Assembly (NCBI RefSeq): GCF_900177625.1
Contig: NZ_FXAU01000003.1
Location: 248,001 to 312,000, forward strand
Length of the DNA stretch: 64,000 nucleotides
From: Sphingobacterium psychroaquaticum
GTDB taxonomy: Bacteria; Bacteroidota; Bacteroidia; Sphingobacteriales; Sphingobacteriaceae
Reading direction: 5' to 3'
Shown here: positions 27,852 to 34,851 of the stretch, piece after piece
Numbering within the stretch: position 1 is the stretch's first letter
Layout of the letters: the number at the start of each line of letters is the position of its first letter
The notes under the pieces: model-generated
Seen by the model: the letters and a program-made list of their open reading frames with translations, nothing else
Database searches by the model: none
What the model was told of the DNA's origin: nothing
Translations under genes and position numbers: made by a program

Positions 27852-28427
27852 ATGAGCAAGCCCATTATAACGCATTTTAGGAAATATATTTCGATCGATG
27901 AGACGGAGGTTAACGAAATATTAAATTTTTTCAACACCGTCACCGTATCTAAAAAAAGTAATCTGTTGTCGCTGGATATGGTGTGTCGAAATCATTATTT
28001 TGTAGAATCTGGTTGTCTTCGCCTGTTTTATATAGATCCAAAGGGTGCGGAGCAGACCGTTCAGTTTGCCCTGGAGAATTGGTGGATCACAGATTATGAC
28101 GCGTATGCTAAACAGAAGAGGAGTTCCTTTATGATTCAGGCGGTGGAGGAAACGACCGTGCAAGAACTTAGTTTTACCAATCAGGAACTGCTGTTGGAGC
28201 GATTTCCAAAATTTGAACGTTACTTTCGCCTTATATATGAGCGAGCGTATGCCGCATCGCAGTTTAGGACGCGATATTTGTATGATTTTTCCAAAGAGGC
28301 ATTTTACAACCACTTCAATACGAATTTTCCAGAATTTGCACGAAGGGTGCCTCAACAGTTTCTAGCTTCGTACTTGAATATGACACCCGAATACCTTAGC
28401 GAAATAAAAGCAAAAAGACGTTCTTAA
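27852..28427 (+). CDS. Crp/Fnr-type transcriptional regulator
   Basis: A 191-residue protein with an N-terminal cyclic-nucleotide-binding-like beta barrel (NHYFVESGCLRLFYIDPKG) and a short C-terminal helix-turn-helix around QQFLASYLNMTPEYLSEIKA. This is the common Bacteroidetes form, whose ligand is usually unknown. It is divergent from the porin-DASS-sdh operon across a 160-bp gap that holds two TAGCCT copies, so it may control that operon; that is inference. The AhpD-like gene follows on the same strand. Confidence 0.85.
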   Translation: MSKPIITHFRKYISIDETEVNEILNFFNTVTVSKKSNLLSLDMVCRNHYFVESGCLRLFYIDPKGAEQTVQFALENWWITDYDAYAKQKRSSFMIQAVEETTVQELSFTNQELLLERFPKFERYFRLIYERAYAASQFRTRYLYDFSKEAFYNHFNTNFPEFARRVPQQFLASYLNMTPEYLSEIKAKRRS

Positions 28428-28459
28428 ACCAGCTTAAGTTTTTTGAACTTTTCTCCCTT

Positions 28460-28467
28460 TACCTTTG
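28460..28467 (+). promoter_or_regulatory. -7 element (TACCTTTG) before the AhpD-like gene
   Basis: TACCTTTG lies 21 bases before the ATG at 28489. A TTTTG is upstream but at only 14 bases, so the -33 is doubtful. Confidence 0.4.
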
Positions 28468-28488
28468 TTGTATACAAAAAAAAAGGAA

Positions 28489-28932
28489 ATGGAAAAAAGA
28501 ATTGATTTACAGGAATTACAACCTAACGGTTATAAGTATTTATTGGGATTGGATCGGTATGTACATAGTAGCGATGTGTCCCATACCCATCTGCATTTGA
28601 TATACATTCGCGCCTCCCAAATCAACGGCTGTTCGTTTTGCGTGAGCAAGCATAGCCTCGATGCATTGGCTGATGGTGAAAGTACACAACGTTTATTTTT
28701 AACGAGTGCCTGGCGGGAAACAGATCTCTTTAGTGAAGAAGAACGTATAGTACTGGCCATGACGGAAGAGATAACGCTTATTCATCAAGATGGTTTAACA
28801 GATGCGACGTATTTGTTGGCTGTGGAAGCATTTGGCGAAGTATATGTGAGTGCGTTGATTATGGCTATTGTTATGATTAACGCCTGGAATAGAGTGGGGG
28901 TAAGCACACGGTTAAAGGTGGAGAAGGTGTAG
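28489..28932 (+). CDS. Carboxymuconolactone decarboxylase/AhpD-like protein
   Basis: A 147-residue all-helical protein of the AhpD fold. The redox motif CSFCVSKH (Cys48, Cys51, His55) is the CxxC-H type of peroxidase-linked alkylhydroperoxidases. In Bacteroidetes such genes are often placed next to a Crp-type regulator, as here. It probably reduces peroxides or acts as a thiol redox partner. The ATG at 28489 (MEKRIDLQEL) fits the family start; the frame reaches eight codons further up. A hairpin overlaps the stop codon. Confidence 0.85.
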   Translation: MEKRIDLQELQPNGYKYLLGLDRYVHSSDVSHTHLHLIYIRASQINGCSFCVSKHSLDALADGESTQRLFLTSAWRETDLFSEEERIVLAMTEEITLIHQDGLTDATYLLAVEAFGEVYVSALIMAIVMINAWNRVGVSTRLKVEKV

Positions 28933-28943
28933 CTACCTTCTCC
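28920..28943. terminator. Hairpin between the AhpD-like and CAT-like genes
   Basis: GGAGAAGGT (28920-28928) and ACCTTCTCC (28935-28943) form a 9-bp stem with a 6-base loop across the stop codon of the plus-strand gene. There is no strong T-run. Confidence 0.5.
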
Positions 28944-28945
28944 TG

Positions 28946-29572
28946 CTATTCATTTAATAACGCTTGAAGCTGGTCCAGAAAGAGCCCAACATGCATTCCA
29001 TCTACTAGCGCATGGTGTACATGTACGGAGATAGCCATGGTTTTTCGGTCTCCTTCAGACACGACTTTTCCTACAGAAATTTTGGGACAGCTATCTGATG
29101 TCGAATATCTACGGGCATGTGATAACCCTGTGAAATCGATCCATGGTAAGGCCGAAAAGTGTATGAGTTTTTCGTTAGAATCAGATGTAAATAAGGTGTT
29201 TGTGTTTTTTACCTTATCTATTTCTTTATTTGCGTTTGCGATAAAGAGCTCTTCATCCTCTTCGTAGTCTATAATGGCAAAACCGAATGTTTCGTTCGCT
29301 CGACCTATCGTGGGAGAGATTGTTAGTTTTTCGAAACAATATGGTTGCTCTTCTATAATTTGATATCGAAAATTCTCGATCGCGTTAGCTGCTTGAAGCA
29401 CGCGGTACAGATAGTAGAGAAAAAAGGATTTATTCTGCACTTTGGCGCGATCGTACGCCTGTGTACAGTCTACCTTTGATATGATCCCAAAGAATGGTTC
29501 TTCGAATGTAGAGAAAAAGAGGTACTGCTCGCGGCGCGACCAACCGTTGATGTCTATGATATGTTTTTTCAT
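28946..29572 (-). CDS. Chloramphenicol acetyltransferase-like O-acetyltransferase
   Basis: A 208-residue protein matching the trimeric CAT fold along its length. The active-site motif HHALVDG places catalytic His187 and structural Asp191 as in CAT enzymes, and SALPWIDFTGLSH matches the CAT stretch before the product site. Length and N-terminus (INGWSRREQYLFF) also fit. Chromosomal CAT-like proteins of Bacteroidetes often have unknown substrates, so chloramphenicol resistance should not be assumed. It is four bases downstream of the HAD gene on the same strand, so they are likely cotranscribed. Confidence 0.82.
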   Translation of the reverse strand: MKKHIIDINGWSRREQYLFFSTFEEPFFGIISKVDCTQAYDRAKVQNKSFFLYYLYRVLQAANAIENFRYQIIEEQPYCFEKLTISPTIGRANETFGFAIIDYEEDEELFIANANKEIDKVKNTNTLFTSDSNEKLIHFSALPWIDFTGLSHARRYSTSDSCPKISVGKVVSEGDRKTMAISVHVHHALVDGMHVGLFLDQLQALLNE

Positions 29573-29576
29573 TTAG

Positions 29577-30281
29577 TTATAGTAGGTGATTAAGTATATT
29601 TTCTATTTTGTTGATTTTTAAAAAATTATGTTTGTTGTTGATTTCCGTATGTTCCTCATGAGCCCAAGTGATTTCATATGGTATATGTGCCGCAAACCCA
29701 CCAAGTTCCAATACCGGAAGCACATCGGATTTGAGGGAGTTTCCCAACATAAGGAAGTGTTGCGGCAAACACTTTTGCTGGGTTAATAGCTTACGGTAAT
29801 CGTTTGTTGTTTTATCACTCATAATTTCTACATGTGAGAAATATTCTTCCAGACTTGAATTACGTAACTTCCGTTGTTGATCCAAGAGGTCACCTTTTGT
29901 TGCTACAATAAGGTTATAGCGCCCCTGTAACGCTTTTAAGGTTTCTAAAACACCGTCGAGGAGCACCACCGGTTGTTGTAGGAGGCTATGTCCGATTTCT
30001 ATGATACGACTAACGATGTTTTTATCGGTATACGGTCCAGTTATAGCATGAGAAGTTTCAATCATGCAAAGTACGAAACCCTTAACACCATATCCATACA
30101 GGGGAAGATTTTTTATTTCTGTTTTTAATAATAACGCAGAAACTTGATATGCCGGCAGATAGGTGTCTAGTAGTTCGCAAAACTGTTTTTCAGCCTCTTG
30201 AAAGTAGTTTTCATTGATCCACAAGGTGTCATCCGCATCGAAAGCGATTGTTTCTATTTTATCCATCGTCGTTTTTATCAT
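29577..30281 (-). CDS. HAD-family hydrolase
   Basis: A 234-residue haloacid dehalogenase-like phosphatase. The nucleophile motif AFDADDTLW starts near residue 13, and the cap is helical. Motif III Lys and motif IV are represented by IVATKGD and LMLGNSLKSDVLP. The exact substrate is unknown; relatives act on small phosphorylated metabolites. A start at the ATG at 30266 (MDKIETIAFD) is equally plausible. It pairs with the CAT-like gene downstream. Confidence 0.85.
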   Translation of the reverse strand: MIKTTMDKIETIAFDADDTLWINENYFQEAEKQFCELLDTYLPAYQVSALLLKTEIKNLPLYGYGVKGFVLCMIETSHAITGPYTDKNIVSRIIEIGHSLLQQPVVLLDGVLETLKALQGRYNLIVATKGDLLDQQRKLRNSSLEEYFSHVEIMSDKTTNDYRKLLTQQKCLPQHFLMLGNSLKSDVLPVLELGGFAAHIPYEITWAHEEHTEINNKHNFLKINKIENILNHLL

Positions 30282-30345
30282 ATACTGTCGACAAAAGTCA
30301 ATATCTTAGATTGCATAATAAAGGACATTTGTCCCGATAACATCT

Positions 30346-30930
30346 ATGATACGTACGAACGAAGATTTTCTATCTTATGCCAAGCAGCTTTACGATGACC
30401 AATCGCGTAAAGACGATATTGTCATAAAGCATTATTCTAAAGGCAGTTTGCTACTTATGCAAGGAGAAGAGCTGACGCGGGTTATGTTTATTTGTCGTGG
30501 AATCGCAAAAGTTTTTTTTAGCGAGGAAAATGGAAAGCAATTTATCCTGGAGTTTTTAGGGAAGGGAGAGGTTATTGGAGAGATTGAACTTCTTCGAAAT
30601 ATTAGTTGTCTTTGTTCGATCGAAGCTATGACAGATATTTCTGTCTACTCTTTTTCTCTGCCTTATTTTAGATTGCTGATCCAAACAGATATGCAGTTAA
30701 ATAATATGTTACTTCAGGTCTTTGCAGAACGCATAATTAACACTTCAAGCAGAGCTTCATATCAACAGTTGTATACCGTTGATCATAGCTTGTCTAAATT
30801 GTTGGAGTTTCAGGAAAATCACCAACTAGGAATTACCAAGGAAGATATGGCGGCGTATCTGGGTATTACTATTCGTACGCTCAATCGTTCACTTCAAAAA
30901 ATTGGGAAAGACATTAAAAATATCGGATAG
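30346..30930 (+). CDS. Crp/Fnr-type transcriptional regulator
   Basis: A 194-residue regulator with a cNMP-binding barrel (SKGSLLLMQGEELTRVMFIC, LEFLGKGEVIGEIELL) and a C-terminal winged helix (GITKEDMAAYLGITIRTLNR). It resembles the YeiL/Crp branch more than the first Crp-like gene at 27852. It is divergent from the HAD/CAT-like pair with 64 bases between starts, so it may control that pair. The last 17 bases overlap the convergent membrane protein gene. Confidence 0.87.
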   Translation: MIRTNEDFLSYAKQLYDDQSRKDDIVIKHYSKGSLLLMQGEELTRVMFICRGIAKVFFSEENGKQFILEFLGKGEVIGEIELLRNISCLCSIEAMTDISVYSFSLPYFRLLIQTDMQLNNMLLQVFAERIINTSSRASYQQLYTVDHSLSKLLEFQENHQLGITKEDMAAYLGITIRTLNRSLQKIGKDIKNIG

Positions 30931-31378
30931 ACGGTCTGCTGGTTAAGGGAGAAAATTCCCAAGGAACGGAGGACAGAATAATTAATAAACCAATACTATA
31001 CCAAATCGTCATGGTTTTGAATTTTTCAGCCGACGTGCTCTTTCGTTTGGCTTTAGCAGACCCGATGGTCACCACAACGACCGCTATGAGCATCATCAGG
31101 CTATGCTCCATTCCGAAAAAGCGGATGTCACGCATCCGCACACCTTCTTGAAAATTTTGTATAAAATAGCGGACGATTGGGCTGATACTGTACAGCCATA
31201 GACCTAATATTAACTGAATATGTAGAATTGTTGCCGTCCAGTGCCGCAAGGCATTATCGGTTTTGGTATATTCCTTTTTATGACGCCAAGCATAGTACCC
31301 GCGAACGATTGCCACGAGAAGAGCCGCTAACACAAACCAGCGTATCCAGGAATGTAAAGGTAAGAGATACGTAAACAT
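30914..31378 (-). CDS. Four-helix membrane protein, cytochrome b-like
   Basis: A 154-residue protein with four predicted membrane helices and histidines near helix ends (LPLHSWIRWFVLAALL, HIQLILGLWLYS, FFGMEHSLMMLIAVVVV). Similar Bacteroidetes proteins are sometimes annotated as cytochrome B, although heme binding has not been shown to my knowledge. It stands alone. Confidence 0.65.
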   Translation of the reverse strand: MFTYLLPLHSWIRWFVLAALLVAIVRGYYAWRHKKEYTKTDNALRHWTATILHIQLILGLWLYSISPIVRYFIQNFQEGVRMRDIRFFGMEHSLMMLIAVVVVTIGSAKAKRKSTSAEKFKTMTIWYSIGLLIILSSVPWEFSPLTSRPSIRYF

Positions 31379-31540
31379 TATTATTTGCTTTATCGGCGCT
31401 AAGGTAGGAATAACTATAAAAGTATTGGGTATAAACGATGTACTATAATATCGTGTTTAGCCTATGAAGTATTACCTGTAAAGTATTATATTTATTGTTG
31501 ATTAAAGAAAACTGACGCTTTATACGAAAAAAATAAATTA

Positions 31541-32713
31541 ATGGACTTCAGAGATTTAACCCGGCAGGTAGAACAATTTGCTCAAGCTTATCTTGAGAAA
31601 GGCCAAAGTGCACCGTATTGTTTTCACGATAGAACACATACACAAGGTGTTGTAGATGCGGTCAAGGAAATGGTGGCGCATTATCAACTAAGTGAAAGAG
31701 AAGAGTTTATACTCGTTGCTGCCGCTTTTTTTCATGATTTAGGGTATCAGAATGGAGGGGCTTCGGGACATGAAAGGAGGAGTGCAGCCTTGGCGACCGA
31801 TTTTCTTCAATCTTTATCGGTAGATGTCGAGATTCAGGAAGCCGTAGCTCGCTGTATTTTGGCCACGCAGATGCCGCAGGCCCCGAAGGGGCTTTTGGAG
31901 GAGATTATTTGTGATGCAGACCTTTTTCATCTGGGGAGCTCGGATTTTGACGTACGTAATAAGTTGATGCACCAGGAAATCGAAAAGGTGAATGGTCATA
32001 AAGTGGATAAGTCTCTTTGGCGTACTTTTACGATCCAACTGATGAAAGATCACCGATATCATACCGCGTATGCGATTGATAAATTGAGTGCTGGTAAAGC
32101 AGCTAATCTCGCTGCCTTGCTCAAGAAGCAGAAAAAGGACGAAGGTAAACAAGACAAACCCCAGCTGAGCGAGCGAAATGGAAAGCCGGAGCGCGGTATT
32201 GAAACCATGTTTCGCATTACATCCTCTAACAGTCAGCGTCTGAGTGATATGGCCGATAATAAAGCAAATATCCTACTAACGGTAACCTCAATTATTCTAT
32301 CGTTGGTGGTATCGGTATTGCTTCGGAGTTTGGATAATAATCCGCATCTCATTTTTCCGACGATATTGTTGATGGTCGTTGTCGTGACGGTTATGGTGTT
32401 TGCTATTTTGGCGACGATTCCTAAGATTCCTGAAGGTCGGTATACGGCTGAAGATGTCGAAAATAAAAGTGTAAACTTACTTTTCTTTGGTAATTTTTAT
32501 CGTATGCCACTATCAGACTATAAACGAAGTATGGAGCGTGTGATGGACGATAAGGATTTCTTGTACGGTATGTTGACCAAGGATGTTTATTCGCAAGGCG
32601 TGGTCTTGGGCCGTAAATATCGGTTGTTACGGTACGCCTACGGGATTTTTATGTTTGGTCTGGTCGTTTGCGTACTTACTTTTGTGGTTTCTATTTTAAC
32701 ATTAGGGAAGTAA
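31541..32713 (+). CDS. HD-domain phosphohydrolase fused to a Pycsar-effector-type membrane domain
   Basis: A 390-residue two-part protein. Residues 1-200 are an HD domain, with metal ligands His29/His33 (CFHDRTH), His65-Asp66 (FFHDLGY) and Asp125 (ICDADLF); these act on phosphate esters, often nucleotides. A charged linker (195-220) leads to a domain with the hallmark MADNKANILLTVTS (237-250). That domain has TM1 at 243-263, TM2 at 270-292 and TM3 at 366-388, with a cytoplasmic segment between TM2 and TM3. It matches the PycTM (former DUF5706) family of membrane effectors in Pycsar anti-phage systems. No nucleotide cyclase is found in the window. It is the first gene of a plus-strand run to 39746. 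Function of the fusion is unknown. Confidence 0.85.
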   Translation: MDFRDLTRQVEQFAQAYLEKGQSAPYCFHDRTHTQGVVDAVKEMVAHYQLSEREEFILVAAAFFHDLGYQNGGASGHERRSAALATDFLQSLSVDVEIQEAVARCILATQMPQAPKGLLEEIICDADLFHLGSSDFDVRNKLMHQEIEKVNGHKVDKSLWRTFTIQLMKDHRYHTAYAIDKLSAGKAANLAALLKKQKKDEGKQDKPQLSERNGKPERGIETMFRITSSNSQRLSDMADNKANILLTVTSIILSLVVSVLLRSLDNNPHLIFPTILLMVVVVTVMVFAILATIPKIPEGRYTAEDVENKSVNLLFFGNFYRMPLSDYKRSMERVMDDKDFLYGMLTKDVYSQGVVLGRKYRLLRYAYGIFMFGLVVCVLTFVVSILTLGK

Positions 32714-32764
32714 TAAAAAGGTTGTTTCTGTCTTCTTGTTGTTCGCCAAGTATCGAGTAGATAA

Positions 32765-33715
32765 ATGGTGAAAAACTACATGACGGTTAGATTGTTGAAT
32801 GAAGTAAACAAGTTATCTATGAATATTTTTTTAGTGCCATATATGTTTGCTGTAACGCTGCTTTTTCAGGGCTGTCGAATGCAAACAGAAGAGAAGGGTG
32901 AAGGAGGGAAAGACAAGCAAACGCAGTCACAATCCCAGATCGGCGACCAGATTCCTTATAATTTGAGTGATCGGGTAACGTATGCTTTACCGCCAATTCT
33001 GGATGAGATTTCGGGTCTCACTTTTGTGGGGGGAAACGCAGATGTAGCCTATACGATACAAGATGAATCAGGTATTGTATATGTGTATGATTTGAAGAAC
33101 AGGAGAATGGATCATGAGATACCTTTTGCTGGCAAGGGAGATTTTGAGGATATTGCAAATGATGGCGAGCAACTCTACGTGTTGAAGAGTAATGGCGCGG
33201 TGTATAGCTTACCTATTGATAAAAAACATCGTGCTAACGCGACAAAAGTATATGAAGGTTTACTTCCGAAAGGTGAGTATGAGTCTCTGGCTTACAATTC
33301 AATGTTAAATGAACTTTATGTTTTATGCAAAAGTTGTAAGGTAGATCAAAAGAAAGGACAGGCTACTGGCTATCGGTTAACTGTAAATACCGATGGCACC
33401 TTGACATATCGGAATGAATTCATCGTAGATTTATCTCAGGCCACGACAGTTGACGAGAAACAACGACGTAAGTTTAGCCCGTCTGCAATGACATGGCGTG
33501 CTTCGACAAATGAATGGTACATAATTTCATCCGTCGATAAGTTGATGCTGATTACGGATGCTGATTTTAATCCGAAAGAGGTTGTTCGCTTTTCGAGAAA
33601 GGACTATGAACAACCAGAAGGGTTGGCTTTTGATGGTGCGGATAATTTATACATAAGCAGTGAAGCAGGCGATACAGGACAAGGTGTTATTTATCAGCTT
33701 AAACCGACTAAATAA
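32765..33715 (+). CDS. SdiA-regulated-type beta-propeller lipoprotein
   Basis: A secreted protein of up to 316 residues. A lipobox FQGC follows a hydrophobic stretch; starts at 32765, 32780 or 32819 all lead to it (Cys37 from the first). The mature part has propeller-like repeats (EISGLTFVGGN, GDFEDIANDGEQLYVL, GEYESLAYNSMLNELYVL, PEGLAFDGADNLYISSEAG), matching the SdiA-regulated/YjiK group related to esterase-like and phytase-like propellers. Substrate or partner is unknown. Its stop shares one base with the start of the metallophosphoesterase gene (TAATG), so the two are coupled. Confidence 0.8.
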   Translation: MVKNYMTVRLLNEVNKLSMNIFLVPYMFAVTLLFQGCRMQTEEKGEGGKDKQTQSQSQIGDQIPYNLSDRVTYALPPILDEISGLTFVGGNADVAYTIQDESGIVYVYDLKNRRMDHEIPFAGKGDFEDIANDGEQLYVLKSNGAVYSLPIDKKHRANATKVYEGLLPKGEYESLAYNSMLNELYVLCKSCKVDQKKGQATGYRLTVNTDGTLTYRNEFIVDLSQATTVDEKQRRKFSPSAMTWRASTNEWYIISSVDKLMLITDADFNPKEVVRFSRKDYEQPEGLAFDGADNLYISSEAGDTGQGVIYQLKPTK

Positions 33716-34797
33716 TGCGCGGACTGTTTACATGGATACTTCTGTTCGGTACACTGGTACTTTCGGCGCAAGAAAAATTGGTCCAGCGCCTTATTCTCAT
33801 CGGAGATGCTGGTGAGATCAATGTGAAACAGTGGGCAATCCTGGAAGCGGCTGCCCAGATGACTGTTGCGAACAAAACGGTCGCCTTTTTTCTCGGGGAT
33901 AATATCTATCCGGTAGGAATGGGCTTAGAGGGCGTCGAGCGGGAGGCTACGGCGGCTCGTTTACAAGCACAATTTACGCCGTTCCGAAGCAAGGAAACGC
34001 CAGTATATTTTATTGCTGGTAATCACGATTGGGATAAATCGGGAGTCGATGGATTGAAGAAAATTCAAGAACAGGAGCGCTATATTCAGGAATTGAATGA
34101 CCCCGGCCTGCATTTTGTACCTCAAGCAGGCACAACTGCTATTTTTGAACTTTCTCTAGCTGAAGATCTAGTCGCATTGTTATATGATAGCGAGTATTGG
34201 TTGTTTCCTTATCATGAAGACGCGATTCAGGCAAGGCTTGAAAGTGATCGCAGCGTATTCCGTGCCGCTCTCGCAGAGCGCATTGCAAAAAATGAAAACA
34301 AAACGCTACTCTTGTTGTCTCATCACCCCATGCGGTCTTATGGCGAGCATGGTCTTTCCTTTTCATGGAAACAACACATATTTCCGTTGACGGCTAAATG
34401 GCCAGTTGCATATGTGCCGCTCCCACTTGTTGGCTCTTTATATCCCCTGTTGCGGTCTACAGCTTTTAAAACAGCAGAAGACCTCAAACATCCTTTGTAT
34501 AGAGGGTTGACGGATGCCGTTACAAAAGCTGCTGGCGAACACCGCAATCTACTATATGTGTCGGGACATGATCACGGTTTGCAATATATCGAGGATGAAA
34601 ATTTTAAACAAATAGTGAGTGGATCAGGGTCTAAAAGCTCGCATATAAGGAACAGTAAAGACTTGCTTTATAAATATGAAAAACAAGGATTCTGTATGCT
34701 GGATTATTGGGAAAATAAGAACCTTACCGTGACTTTTTTTATTTATGAGAATGGTAAGGTGCACCAAACTTTTGAATATATTATTGCACATCAATAA
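33715..34797 (+). CDS. Exported calcineurin-like metallophosphoesterase
   Basis: A 360-residue phosphoesterase with a signal peptide (cleavage near SAQ, residue 19). The metal and catalytic motifs are complete: GDAG (Asp31), GDNIYPVG (Asp62, Asn63), GNHDW (102-106), SHHP (202-205) and GHDHG (284-288). It should hydrolyse phosphate esters in the periplasm or at the surface. In many Bacteroidetes this domain is fused N-terminally to a D15-type barrel protein like the one encoded here at 37185. The present arrangement is split, with a GAF gene between. Confidence 0.88.
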   Translation: MRGLFTWILLFGTLVLSAQEKLVQRLILIGDAGEINVKQWAILEAAAQMTVANKTVAFFLGDNIYPVGMGLEGVEREATAARLQAQFTPFRSKETPVYFIAGNHDWDKSGVDGLKKIQEQERYIQELNDPGLHFVPQAGTTAIFELSLAEDLVALLYDSEYWLFPYHEDAIQARLESDRSVFRAALAERIAKNENKTLLLLSHHPMRSYGEHGLSFSWKQHIFPLTAKWPVAYVPLPLVGSLYPLLRSTAFKTAEDLKHPLYRGLTDAVTKAAGEHRNLLYVSGHDHGLQYIEDENFKQIVSGSGSKSSHIRNSKDLLYKYEKQGFCMLDYWENKNLTVTFFIYENGKVHQTFEYIIAHQ

Positions 34798-34851
34798 GAT
34801 TAAGAGAAATGAGGTGGTGTATCGAAAGTAAGTGACTAAGAAAGTAGAATT

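Noticed and set aside
28946..29572. Acquired chloramphenicol resistance gene
   Set aside because: No mobile element or composition break is seen, and many chromosomal CAT-like proteins have other or unknown substrates.
31541..32713. Calling a complete Pycsar defence system
   Set aside because: No pyrimidine cyclase gene is seen anywhere in the window, so only the effector-like domain can be claimed.
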